Below are positions 33,511 to 41,904 of a DNA stretch of 64,000 nucleotides, one piece after another. A program made the translations under genes and the position numbers. The stretch is from an uncultured Collinsella sp. (GTDB lineage Bacteria > Actinomycetota > Coriobacteriia > Coriobacteriales > Coriobacteriaceae), in assembly GCA_934667065.1 (NCBI GenBank), contig CAKULD010000007.1, forward strand, positions 62,001 to 126,000, in the 5' to 3' direction. How positions within the stretch are numbered: the first letter of the stretch is position 1; every line of letters begins with the position of its first letter. The notes beneath the pieces were generated by a model. The model had not been told where the DNA came from, searched no databases, and saw nothing but the letters and a program-made list of their open reading frames with translations.

Positions 33511-34392
33511 TTACTGGTCGGTCGGCTTGGCGACGCCGGACTCGTCGGACCAGAGCTCGACACCCTTGTTCTTAAGGTAGTTGTCGGCATACGCGCGACG
33601 GCCGCCGGGCTTGGCGGTGAGGTCGCCCATCATGTTGGAGAAGCCGCCGTCGACCTTGATGGCGTCGCCGGTGGTAAAGTCCGAGCGCTTGGACGCCAAG
33701 AACATGACGGCGTTGGCGATATCGCTGACCTCGCCGATGCGGCGCGTGGCGATCAGGCGGCTGCGGCTTTTCTCGACCTCGGGATCGGCGTAGAAGTTGG
33801 CCGACATGGGGGTCTTGACGAAGCAGGGCTCGACGCAGTTGGAACGCACGCCATACGGGCCCCACTCGGCGGCAAGCATCTTGGACATCATGTTGACACC
33901 GGCCTTGGTGGAGCTGTACACGCCCGAGAACGTCTCGGGGGAGTGGCTGGCGACGGTCGAGATATGCACCAGGCGACCCTGGCCGGCCTTGATCATCTCG
34001 CGACCAAAGCGCTGCGAGGTGATGAAATAGCCGGTGAGGTTGACGTTGAGCACCTGCTCCCAGTCGCTCAGCGGCAGGTCCTCCATAGCGGCGAAGCGCA
34101 GGATGCCGGCGGTGTTGACGAGGACGTCGACGCGGCCGAAGTTGGCGATGGTGGCGTCGACGGCGGCCTGAACCTCGGCCTCGTCGGTTGCGTTCATCTT
34201 GTAGCCCTCGGCGTGGATGCCAAACTTGGCAGCGAGGTCGGCGGCAGCGGCCTTGACCTTCTCCTCATCCAGGTCGAGCATGACGACGTTGGCGCCATTG
34301 CGGGCGAACTCGCGGCAGATCTCGGCGCCCATGCCGCCGAGCGCGCCAGTCACGGCGCAGACGTCGCCCTCGAGCTTAAGCCAATTGCTCAT
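33511..34392 (-). CDS. Short-chain dehydrogenase/reductase
   Basis: 293 residues, ATG 34392. NAD(P) motif TGALGGMG (~16), NTAG after strand 4 (NTAGIL), catalytic Ser in HISTVASHS and YxxxK as YSSTKAG. The Asp after strand 2 (VVMLDLDEE) predicts NAD(H) preference. A C-terminal extension of ~35 residues follows VDGGFSNMMG. Gluconate 5-dehydrogenase-like and similar polyol SDRs are the closest type by eye. First gene of the SDR-OFA-Gfo/Idh operon, divergent from a LysR regulator. Confidence 0.85.
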   Translation of the reverse strand: MSNWLKLEGDVCAVTGALGGMGAEICREFARNGANVVMLDLDEEKVKAAAADLAAKFGIHAEGYKMNATDEAEVQAAVDATIANFGRVDVLVNTAGILRFAAMEDLPLSDWEQVLNVNLTGYFITSQRFGREMIKAGQGRLVHISTVASHSPETFSGVYSSTKAGVNMMSKMLAAEWGPYGVRSNCVEPCFVKTPMSANFYADPEVEKSRSRLIATRRIGEVSDIANAVMFLASKRSDFTTGDAIKVDGGFSNMMGDLTAKPGGRRAYADNYLKNKGVELWSDESGVAKPTDQ

Positions 34393-34624
34393 AGGAAGTT
34401 CCCTTCTTGTGCCTCCCGGTGGGTCGCTCCCATTAACCGACCCACGTGGTTTTCGCTGGTTATCGTATGTTTTGCGTTTGCGCAGGTGAATTGCATATTT
34501 GTTAGAATGGCGTTAACCACAGGTTTATACCGATTTGGGCAGTTTGTTCACGTTGAGCCTGTGACCTGCGAAAAGAACCCCCCTAAGATGCGTGGGGTTG
34601 CACGTGTGAAAACGGGGGATTGAA
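34393..34624. promoter_or_regulatory. Divergent promoter region, SDR operon and LysR gene
   Basis: 232 bp between oppositely oriented starts, with an A+T-rich centre (TTGCATATTTGTTAGAATGG). It contains TGGTT and AACCA half-sites (TGGTTTTCGCTGG near 34447, TTAACCACA near 34512) in the spacing typical of LysR regulation, but no clear T-N11-A box that I would defend. Confidence 0.4.
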
Positions 34625-35503
34625 GTGTACGATCGACGACTTGAAGCCATATCGGCCGCTGCGGAGCTGGGAAGCTTCTCGCGCGCCGCGGCAAAATTGC
34701 GCGTGTCGACGCCGGCACTCGTCAAACAGGTGTCGGGGTTCGAGGCTGAGTTTGGCATCACGCTGTTCGAGCGCTCACATTCGGGCGTCAAAGTGACGCC
34801 GGCGGGGGCATTGCTGGTTGACGACGCGCGCTCGATCATGCGCCAGTCCGAGGACGCGCTGCGCCGCGCCCGACGCGCGGCGGGTGATGGCGGTGCAGTG
34901 CGCTTAGGCGTATCGATGATGTGCCCGGGGCGTCAGACGCTTTCAATGTGGACGGGCGTGCACGAGCTGGAGCCGTCGCTGCGTTTTGAGATCGTGCCGG
35001 TGAGCGACCTCTACGACGAGCGCGAGACCGTCATGCGCAGCTTGGGCCGCGAGGTCGATGTGGTGCAGTCGAGCTTTTCGACCCCGCGCTGGGGCGATGC
35101 GTGCCAAAAGCTCCGCATCGTCAACGTGCCGTTTTATATCGATGTGCCGCGCACGAGCCCGCTTGCGCGCAAGAGCCGCATCACGGTTGCCGACTTGGAA
35201 GGCATGCGTCTGCGCGTGCTGCGTCACGGCAACGACGCCATGGACAGTCTGCGCATCGACCTTTTGGCCGACGGCGGCGTGGACGTTATCGACGTCGATA
35301 GCTTCGACTTCGCGCTCTTTAACGAGGCCGAGGAAAAGGGCGACGCGGTGCTCACCTGCGGCGCGTGGTCGGGCGTGCACCCGGCCTTTGTAGGCGTGCC
35401 GTTCCTATGCGGCCGCGAGGTGCCGGTTTATCTGCACTACCCGCTCGAGCCCACCCTCCAAGTGCAAAAATTCGTCAACGCCATGGCCCAGCTCCTCAAC
35501 TAG
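34625..35503 (+). CDS. LysR-family transcriptional regulator of the SDR/OFA operon
   Basis: 292 residues from GTG 34625. The N-terminal winged HTH is YDRRLEAISAAAELGSFSRA and the following LRVSTPALVKQVSGFEAEFG ITLFERSHSGV. The C-terminal periplasmic-binding-like effector domain starts at ~90 (AVRLGVSMMCPG). Position, divergent from the SDR-OFA-Gfo/Idh operon across a shared promoter region, makes it the probable activator, with the pathway's substrate or an intermediate as coinducer. Confidence 0.85.
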   Translation: MYDRRLEAISAAAELGSFSRAAAKLRVSTPALVKQVSGFEAEFGITLFERSHSGVKVTPAGALLVDDARSIMRQSEDALRRARRAAGDGGAVRLGVSMMCPGRQTLSMWTGVHELEPSLRFEIVPVSDLYDERETVMRSLGREVDVVQSSFSTPRWGDACQKLRIVNVPFYIDVPRTSPLARKSRITVADLEGMRLRVLRHGNDAMDSLRIDLLADGGVDVIDVDSFDFALFNEAEEKGDAVLTCGAWSGVHPAFVGVPFLCGREVPVYLHYPLEPTLQVQKFVNAMAQLLN

Positions 35504-35645
35504 CTGCCCTGGGGTCTGGTTTGGCTTCGTCCCAGAAAGGCTGTATCCAGTTTGAGGACTTTTGCCCATATGGTAGAGTTGACCTCACGTGAATTTCAGC
35601 ACACAGCGTGCCGCCTGCGCTTTTTCCATTTGTGGGAGTGAACTT

Positions 35646-36737
35646 GTGAATACTTCTGTCGCTAAGAAAGCCAGCCGGGTGGTCCGCTTGCTCATGATGG
35701 TGCTCACAGCTGTCCTGATCTTTTTCTTCTTTAACGTTATGTCGCTCGTTTCCGATATCCAGGGCACGGCGCGCGTGGTCAACTACGCGGGTCTGGTGCG
35801 CGGTACCACGCAACGCATCGTTAAGCTCGAGGATGCGGGCCAGCCGCAAGACGACCTGCTCAAGGCCGTGGATTCATACATTAAGGGCTTGCGCTACGGA
35901 AGTGATGACCTCAACCTCGTCCGTCTCGACGACGATGAGTATCAGGCAAAGATGACCGAGCTCGCGAGCTATTTCGATAGGCTTCGTGCCGAGATCGTCC
36001 GCGTGCGCGAAGTTGGCTACGAGAATACCGACATCATCGCCATGAGCGAGGAGTTCTTTGGCATTTGCGACGATGCAACACGGCTCGCGGAAGACTACTC
36101 CCAACAGAAGGCAACGGCGCTCAATCATCTTGAGGGCTTGGTGATTGTCGATATCGTGGGCTTGGTGGTGATCTTTGCAATCGAACTTGCGCGCACGGTG
36201 CGCTTCGCTGCGCTCAACCGCGAGCTGCAGAGCAAGGTTTACCTCGATGGGGCAACGGGGCTGCCCAACAAGAATAAGTGCGAGGAAATCTTGGGGCGAG
36301 AACAGCCCGTTTCCGCGAAAGCGCCGGTTGCGGTATGCGTTTTCGATCTCAACAATCTGCATACGGTCAACAACAACTTCGGCCACGAGAAGGGCGATGA
36401 GTACATCCGCTCCTTTGCCCAGCAGCTGGGGCGCGTGGCATCCGAGACATGCTTTGTGGGTCGCGACGGCGGTGATGAATTTATTGCCGTGCTATGGAAT
36501 GCCGATCGGGCCGCCGTGGAGTCCTGCCTTGCTCGGATTCGTACGAACGTGAATGAGTATTCCGTAGCTCACCCCGACATGCCTATCAGCTATGCGGTGG
36601 GTTACGCACTCTCCAGTGATTTCGATGAGCCGCCTACGATGCGCGAGCTCTTTTCCCAGGCCGACAAGAACATGTACATCGACAAGAACCGTGCAAAGGC
36701 TGACGGAGCCGCCGAGCTGCGATGCGAGGACCGTTAA
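35646..36737 (+). CDS. Membrane GGDEF diguanylate cyclase
   Basis: 363 residues from GTG 35646 (GGGAG 7 bp upstream; an in-frame GTG at 35589 would add 19 residues). Transmembrane helices at ~15-35 and ~160-185 bracket a ~120-residue extracytoplasmic helical sensor. A short linker then leads to the GGDEF domain: YLDGATGLPNKNKCEE, VAVCVFDLNNLHTVNNNFGH and the active-site motif GRDGGDEFI. GGDEF enzymes make c-di-GMP. The Asp and the GGDEF residues are all present, so the site looks active. The sensed signal is unknown; the gene is not in an operon. Confidence 0.85.
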   Translation: MNTSVAKKASRVVRLLMMVLTAVLIFFFFNVMSLVSDIQGTARVVNYAGLVRGTTQRIVKLEDAGQPQDDLLKAVDSYIKGLRYGSDDLNLVRLDDDEYQAKMTELASYFDRLRAEIVRVREVGYENTDIIAMSEEFFGICDDATRLAEDYSQQKATALNHLEGLVIVDIVGLVVIFAIELARTVRFAALNRELQSKVYLDGATGLPNKNKCEEILGREQPVSAKAPVAVCVFDLNNLHTVNNNFGHEKGDEYIRSFAQQLGRVASETCFVGRDGGDEFIAVLWNADRAAVESCLARIRTNVNEYSVAHPDMPISYAVGYALSSDFDEPPTMRELFSQADKNMYIDKNRAKADGAAELRCEDR

Positions 36738-36803
36738 GCCTGTAGCAGGGGGGTAGCTCATTTGGACACGTAAAAGCCCTTGCTGTTCAAATTACTCCTA
36801 GGG

Positions 36804-37799
36804 TTATTCGTGGCGTCTGCGATATTCGGCCGGTTTGCAGCCGCAGCGTCGTTCGAAGATTCGATAGAAAAAGGTGACATTCTCGTAGCCCACCTGCCGC
36901 GCGATCTCGGTAACCGTTAGGTCGGTGGTGGCAAGCAGCCGCTCGGCAACGTCGAGGCGCAGGTGCTGTACGATTTCTCGGTATGAAAGACCGATCTTGT
37001 CTTTTAGTAGATTGGAAAGATAGGTCGGGTTGAGATGAAAGACGCGTGCCGTTTCATCGAGTGTGCAGGACGCGTAGTGCTCCTCGAGGTAGCTCAGGAT
37101 AGGTAGCGCCGCGCCGACGGGAGAGCCTCCTTTAAAGACGTCTTCTTGGCGGTATTCAAGCACAAGTTCCGAAATAAGCAGGACGAGCAGGCTTTCGGTT
37201 ATGTCTCGAGCCATGGGTGTCGGTGACTCCCATTCGTCGAGCATGTATTCCATATAGGTTCGTAGCTTTCTGTTGTTCTGCGAAGTAAACAACAGAAAGT
37301 CATCGACGGTCAGCGAGGTCTTAAGCGATTCGACGAACAGCTGATTGACGATGGTGTTGCAGTGCAGCCGCCCGAGAACCTGGGAGATGAGAAACTCTGG
37401 ATTGATATTAATGTTGAACAGAATGTCCCTCTCTCCAAGCGGCAGAATCGTGTGAACGGTATTGCTGCTCAAAAGAAGCGTCTGGCCCTCTCGAAGTTCG
37501 ATATCGCGACCATTGACGATTTGATGGCAGCTACCGGCATAGAGGTAATTGAGCTCGATGCCGTCATGGCAGTGCTCGGGGAATTTCTGAAATCTTGAAT
37601 GACGCTTAATCGAGAAAACCGGCGTGGTTCCGGAATGAAAAACAAAGGTGCCCTTCAGCGGAATAAACGGAACGGAACGGTCGCCTATTTTGCGATACCT
37701 AAAGGGAAGGTCTTCAAAGTTTTCGGGATCGGTGAGGTAGCCGCGCTCGCGGGAAGTGATCTCAAAGAGACGCTCGCCGGTATGTTCCGCTTGATCCAT
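36804..37799 (-). CDS. AraC-family regulator with N-terminal cupin domain
   Basis: 331 residues. Residues ~60-150 form a cupin sugar-binding domain (FPEHCHDGIELNYLYAGSCH QIVNGRDIELREGQTLLLSS). The C-terminal AraC double HTH has LDETARVFHLNPTYLSNLLK and the signature VTEIARQVGYENVTFFYRIF ERRCGCKPAEYRR. It is divergent from the PTS-GH43-GH1-kinase-isomerase operon across 130 bp, so it is the likely activator responding to the imported sugar or a breakdown product. Confidence 0.88.
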   Translation of the reverse strand: MDQAEHTGERLFEITSRERGYLTDPENFEDLPFRYRKIGDRSVPFIPLKGTFVFHSGTTPVFSIKRHSRFQKFPEHCHDGIELNYLYAGSCHQIVNGRDIELREGQTLLLSSNTVHTILPLGERDILFNININPEFLISQVLGRLHCNTIVNQLFVESLKTSLTVDDFLLFTSQNNRKLRTYMEYMLDEWESPTPMARDITESLLVLLISELVLEYRQEDVFKGGSPVGAALPILSYLEEHYASCTLDETARVFHLNPTYLSNLLKDKIGLSYREIVQHLRLDVAERLLATTDLTVTEIARQVGYENVTFFYRIFERRCGCKPAEYRRRHE

Positions 37800-37929
37800 G
37801 CTGTACCTCGAAATCCTGTGGTTTGGTCAATAGAGTGGTGAAGATGGGTTATAGGATGAAATAATTCGATTATCTATTATATGCATCACCGCAGGTAAAT
37901 CCCATTAAGCAATCCAGAAGGGGGATGCT
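37800..37929 (+). promoter_or_regulatory. Divergent promoter region, AraC gene and pentosyl-glucoside operon
   Basis: 130 bp with an A+T-rich core (ATAATTCGATTATCTATTAT, then ATGCATC) that supplies good -10 candidates (TATTAT, TATATG). The ribosome binding region GAAGGGGGATGCT precedes the EIIBC start. Direct half-sites for the AraC protein are not obvious by eye. Confidence 0.5.
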
Positions 37930-39324
37930 ATGGCAAAGGATTTCAACAAGATATCGAAAGATATCGTCGAGAAGGTCGGTGGTGCCGACAATATCGAGAA
38001 GGTCATGCACTGCATGACGCGTCTTCGCCTCGTTCTTCGAGACGAGGGTAAGGCGAATCTCGATGGGCTCAAGCAGGTCGAGGGCGTTATCAATGTCACG
38101 GTGGCAGCCGGCCAGTACCAAGTGGTCTACGGAACCTCGGTCCCCAAGCTGTATGACGCGGTCGTCAAGAACTATGGCCTCGAGTCCCGTGCCGGCGGCA
38201 CGGTGGGCGAGGACCAAGCCGAAGCGGGCGGCACGAAGAAGAAGGTAAATCTCTTCAACATGCTCATCGACACCATTGCCGGTGTATTTCTTCCCATTAT
38301 CCCGGCGCTCGGAGCCGTTGGCATCCTCAAGGGTATCCTTGTCGCGTGCACCACGCTCGGTGTTCTTAGTGACCAGAGCGACACCTATCGCGTCCTCTAT
38401 GCGCTTGCTCAGGGCTTCTTCTATTATCTGCCGCTCGCATTGAGTATTTCGGCAGCGGAGAAGTTCAAGGGCAACAAATTCGTGGTCCTCTCCGTCGTCA
38501 TGGCCATGATCTATCCCGATATGATTCCCGCGATGTTTGAGCATCCGGTTCTTAAGCTCTTCGGCTTTGTGCCTCTGACCATGATCGATTACACCTCGAC
38601 CGTTATCCCGGCAATCGTCGTTGCGTGGTTTACGTCGCGCCTCGAGTCTCTGATTCACAAATGGATGCCCGATGTCGTCGATATGATTCTCACTCCGCTC
38701 GTCACCATTTTTGTCGCCCTGCCTGTTTCGATGATGATTATCGGACCGGCCACCTACTATCTGGGCGTGTGGATGGCAAATGTGTACCAGTACGTCTTTG
38801 GCCTGGCTCCCGTCGTCGCCGGCGGTGTTCTTGGCGCGCTTTGGCCCATCGCCATCGTTTTCGGTCTGCACTGGGGCTTTATCCCCATCGCCATTCAGCA
38901 GATCTCCACGCTTGGGGGCGACTCTTTCTCTCCTATCACCGTTGCTTGCAACTTCGCGACGATGGGTGCCTGCGTTGCGGTATTTCTTAAGACCAAGAAT
39001 GTCAAGGTCAAAGAAGTCGCTGGCAGCGCTGCGTTTTCGGCGATTCTCGGTGGCATTACCGAGCCGGGCGTGTACGGCGTGACGCTTAAGTACAAAAAGC
39101 CGTTCGTTGCCTGCTGCATCTTTACGGGCATTGCCGGCGTGATCATGTCCTTTAGCGCTACCGCGTGGCCTGGAATCATGACGGTGAGCTTCCTCACCCT
39201 TCCGGCGCTTTCGCTTCTTCCTGGCGGTATGTTTACCCTGGTGGCCGCGTTGCTCGGCTTCTTTGGAACCGCAATCGCCACATATCTCTTCGGTTTCGAC
39301 GATTCGATGGTCGAAGAGTCCTAG
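37930..39324 (+). CDS. PTS EIIBC component, beta-glucoside/sucrose-type
   Basis: 464 residues. The N-terminal EIIB domain (1-85) has the phosphorylated Cys28 in VMHCMTRLRLVLRDEGKANL. The C-terminal EIIC domain (~105-455) has about ten hydrophobic segments and the family blocks GVFLPIIPALGAVGILKG, LHWGFIPIAIQQ and GGITEPGVYGVTLKY. No EIIA domain is attached, so phosphate must come from an EIIA encoded elsewhere. The family (Glc/Scr/Bgl) imports beta-glucosides and disaccharides with phosphorylation at glucose C6. It is the first gene of the 37.9-47.1 kb operon, followed by a small hairpin. Confidence 0.9.
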   Translation: MAKDFNKISKDIVEKVGGADNIEKVMHCMTRLRLVLRDEGKANLDGLKQVEGVINVTVAAGQYQVVYGTSVPKLYDAVVKNYGLESRAGGTVGEDQAEAGGTKKKVNLFNMLIDTIAGVFLPIIPALGAVGILKGILVACTTLGVLSDQSDTYRVLYALAQGFFYYLPLALSISAAEKFKGNKFVVLSVVMAMIYPDMIPAMFEHPVLKLFGFVPLTMIDYTSTVIPAIVVAWFTSRLESLIHKWMPDVVDMILTPLVTIFVALPVSMMIIGPATYYLGVWMANVYQYVFGLAPVVAGGVLGALWPIAIVFGLHWGFIPIAIQQISTLGGDSFSPITVACNFATMGACVAVFLKTKNVKVKEVAGSAAFSAILGGITEPGVYGVTLKYKKPFVACCIFTGIAGVIMSFSATAWPGIMTVSFLTLPALSLLPGGMFTLVAALLGFFGTAIATYLFGFDDSMVEES

Positions 39325-39347
39325 GTTACATTCGTCCCTCCCTTTGC

Positions 39348-39368
39348 GGGGCCGCGTTGAGCGGCCCC
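39348..39368 (+). other. Intercistronic hairpin between EIIBC and GH43
   Basis: GGGGCCGC, GTTGA, GCGGCCCC: perfect 8-bp G+C stem, 23 bp after the EIIBC stop, with no T-tract. It probably modulates relative expression or mRNA decay within the operon. A similar hairpin lies between the GH4 and EIICB genes at 59309-59339. Confidence 0.6.
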
Positions 39369-39393
39369 GTTCCGTCTATCCTGAAAGGTTCAC

Positions 39394-40887
39394 ATGGAAT
39401 TCAGTAATCCATTGCTGCGCGGACTCTACCCCGATCCGTCAATCTGCAAGGTGGGAGATACTTACTACCTGGTGTGTTCGACATTTGAGTACTGGCCGGC
39501 CGTGCCGATTTTCGCCAGCAAGAACTTGGTCGATTGGGAGCAGATCGGAAATGTGCTCGATCGTCCAGGCCAGATCAGCCTCTTGGATGCCGAGGCGTCA
39601 CAGGGTATTTTTGCGCCAACCATCAGGTTTCATAATGGACTGTTCTATATGGTTACCACGGTGACAGGGCCGTCTTCGGGGGAGGCTCCCATCAGCCTCA
39701 CGAACTTCTTCGTCACCGCTACCGACCCCGCGGGCCCTTGGTCCGATCCCGTGGTCGTGGATGTCGACGGTATCGATCCGTCGCTGTTTTGGGAAGACGG
39801 CAATGCGTATATGCAGTACGCAGGCCGCGGCAAGATCATGCAGGTGCGTATCGACGATGTGACGGGCGAAGTGCTCGAAGGTCCCCGACTGCTTACGACC
39901 GGCTGCGGCGGCAGAGACGTCGAGGGCCCACATATGTGGGTTCGCGACGGCTGGTATTACCTGTTGATGGCCGAAGGCGGTACGCGCGAAGGACATCATG
40001 TGACGATGATGCGCGGAAAGGACGTGTGGGGTCCTTTTGAGCTGTCCCCGCACGGCCCGGTGGCCATCAATCGCGATCTGCGCGTTCCCGTTCAGCGCGT
40101 GGGGCATGCCGATTGGGTTGTGGGCCCCGACGGCGATGACTATCTGGTGCTGCTTGGCGTGCGCGAGGTATCCCATCGTTCGCTTTTGGGCCGAGAGACC
40201 ATGCTGTGCCATGCGTCGTGGACGCAAGACGGATGGCTTATTGCCGACGGTCAGCATGTCGCGGCGTCCTGGGATTGCGCCTTAAAGGGAGCTGCGGAGG
40301 ATGATTGGTCCTTTGAGCTCGATATGGAACAACACGAGATGCCATCCCGCATCGTATCGCCGCGCACACCTAACCGCTCTTTCTATCAAATGGGCGCCGG
40401 AGTGCTCTATATGACGGGCAATGGCCACGGGCTGCGATCGGGTGATTCGTGTTGTTGGGGTGTTCGACAGCCGGAGTTCGATGTCCGCATGCGAACGGTC
40501 GTTGACATGTCGCTGCTTGGATCCGAGGAAGACGAAATTGGCCTTGCGATTCTGTCGACCAATAAGAGCCACCTTTCGATTTTCCTGACTCTCCGGGAAG
40601 GCAAGACGGTCGTCGCGGTGCGTCGCTCGGTTCTTGATATCGAAGACGTGAAGGTCTTTACGTTGGATGGACTTGAGAAGGACGTTGAGCTTGCCATCGA
40701 TGGCAGCCGTTCTGCCTATCGGTTCTCGGTCAATGGCATCGAGCTCATGGAAACGCCGACGGCTCATGTGACCGTCGAAAACGCGGGAACGCAAAATACC
40801 GGCGTCATTGACTGCCTGTTTGTATCTGGTGAGGCAAGGGCACAGCTGAGCGCCTTTGAGGTTGCAGTGAAAGAGGGATCAAAATGA
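39394..40887 (+). CDS. Glycoside hydrolase family 43 (beta-xylosidase / alpha-L-arabinofuranosidase type)
   Basis: 497 residues, no signal peptide, so cytoplasmic. The five-bladed propeller shows the family residues: general base Asp in LYPDPSICK (~14), pKa-modulating Asp in DGIDPSLFW (~127) and general acid Glu in GRDVEGPHMW (~176). The C-terminal ~190 residues form a beta-sandwich (YQMGAGVLYMTGNGHG, then a lectin-like pattern), as in GH43 xylosidases. Being intracellular and next to a PTS permease, it should remove a terminal xylosyl or arabinosyl group from an imported, perhaps phosphorylated, glycoside. Its stop overlaps the next start (ATGA). Confidence 0.88.
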   Translation: MEFSNPLLRGLYPDPSICKVGDTYYLVCSTFEYWPAVPIFASKNLVDWEQIGNVLDRPGQISLLDAEASQGIFAPTIRFHNGLFYMVTTVTGPSSGEAPISLTNFFVTATDPAGPWSDPVVVDVDGIDPSLFWEDGNAYMQYAGRGKIMQVRIDDVTGEVLEGPRLLTTGCGGRDVEGPHMWVRDGWYYLLMAEGGTREGHHVTMMRGKDVWGPFELSPHGPVAINRDLRVPVQRVGHADWVVGPDGDDYLVLLGVREVSHRSLLGRETMLCHASWTQDGWLIADGQHVAASWDCALKGAAEDDWSFELDMEQHEMPSRIVSPRTPNRSFYQMGAGVLYMTGNGHGLRSGDSCCWGVRQPEFDVRMRTVVDMSLLGSEEDEIGLAILSTNKSHLSIFLTLREGKTVVAVRRSVLDIEDVKVFTLDGLEKDVELAIDGSRSAYRFSVNGIELMETPTAHVTVENAGTQNTGVIDCLFVSGEARAQLSAFEVAVKEGSK

Positions 40888-41213
40888 TCAAGCACACGAC
40901 GATTTTTTCGATGAATCCTGCCGAAGTCGACGCTTCGGAGCGCATGTGGGCGGCGCTTGAGCGCGCGGCAAAGGCGAGCCCTCTCGTGGTTGAGGCCGAG
41001 GGCGGCATCATGCTCTCCTCCGAAAAGACGGCCGACTCCGATTCGGCCGAGGCCCATGAGGGTCCGGTATGGGGCGATGTCATCCAAAGCCTTTCCTTTG
41101 CCTCTCGTGAGGATGCCGATGCCTACCCTCGCTCTCGCGAGCACGATCTTTTGCTTGCGGAGACCGAGGGCCTAGTAGCGGGCGCCACGGCTATCGACTT
41201 TGAGGTGGAGTAG
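40884..41213 (+). CDS. Dabb (stress-response alpha/beta barrel) family protein
   Basis: 109 residues; ATG overlaps the GH43 stop by 4 bp. The start MIKHTTIFSM and the C-terminal pattern SLSFASREDADAYPRSREHD ... ATAIDFEVE fit the ferredoxin-like Dabb fold, usually ~95-100 residues and dimeric. The middle (SEKTADSDSAEAHEGP) is an acidic insertion. Dabb proteins vary widely in role and are often found in sugar-catabolic clusters. Here tight coupling on both sides (the next ATG follows its stop immediately) points to a function in this pathway, possibly on a sugar intermediate. Confidence 0.65.
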   Translation: MIKHTTIFSMNPAEVDASERMWAALERAAKASPLVVEAEGGIMLSSEKTADSDSAEAHEGPVWGDVIQSLSFASREDADAYPRSREHDLLLAETEGLVAGATAIDFEVE

Positions 41214-41873
41214 ATGCCGATTTCCAAGATCGCGGTCGTCGGTGCTGCCGGTAATTTGGGGCATCGGGTTGTCACGCATGCCCTTGACCATGGCCTGGAC
41301 GTAAGGGCTATGGTGAGAAACCCGGAGCAGGCCGATGCCATTGACGCGCGCGCCGAGATCGTCTGCGGCGACCTGTTTAAGATGACAGCCGAGGACCTCG
41401 AAGGGGTCGATGTCCTGGTGAGCGCATTTGGCAGCGGCCTGTCATCCGACCCGTCTCTGAATGAGAAGGCGTGCGCTGCCTATATTGAGCTCGCTCGCAC
41501 GGCGGGAGTCTCCATCGTGGCGATTATGGGGTCGGGTTCCCTGTTTGCAGACGATACGCGCACGACGCGAGTCTATGAGCTCCCCGGCGCCTCCCAGCGT
41601 TTGCGACCTATTTCCGAGGCGACGGCCCGCGGTCTGGCCTTGCTCGATGATGCTGGGGATGTCGACTGGTGCGCCGTGACCCCGGGTCTAACGTTTGATC
41701 CGAACGGATCGTTTCATGACGTCTGCGACGTAAAGCTCGATCTGTCGCGCGTGGTTCAGGCGCAAGAGGTCAGCTATAGCACCTACGAGGACGTTGCCGA
41801 GACCATGGTGCGTATGGCAAGTGACGGCAATCACGCTCACGAGCTTGTCTGTGTTCTCTCGCCGCGCGCTTAG
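41214..41873 (+). CDS. NAD(P)-binding oxidoreductase (NmrA/YwnB-like atypical SDR)
   Basis: 219 residues, ATG directly after the previous stop. Rossmann motif VVGAAGNLGHRVVTHAL at the start; ARAEIVCGDLFK and DVLVSAFGSG follow as in NAD(P)H-binding atypical SDRs. The YxxxK catalytic pair of classical SDRs is not evident. Candidate roles are sugar epimerisation or reduction, or redox sensing. The operon position between a hydrolase and GH1 suggests it acts on the same substrate set. Confidence 0.75.
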   Translation: MPISKIAVVGAAGNLGHRVVTHALDHGLDVRAMVRNPEQADAIDARAEIVCGDLFKMTAEDLEGVDVLVSAFGSGLSSDPSLNEKACAAYIELARTAGVSIVAIMGSGSLFADDTRTTRVYELPGASQRLRPISEATARGLALLDDAGDVDWCAVTPGLTFDPNGSFHDVCDVKLDLSRVVQAQEVSYSTYEDVAETMVRMASDGNHAHELVCVLSPRA

Positions 41874-41904
41874 CGGCAGCAATTTCTAGATTAAGGATCA
41901 GAAT

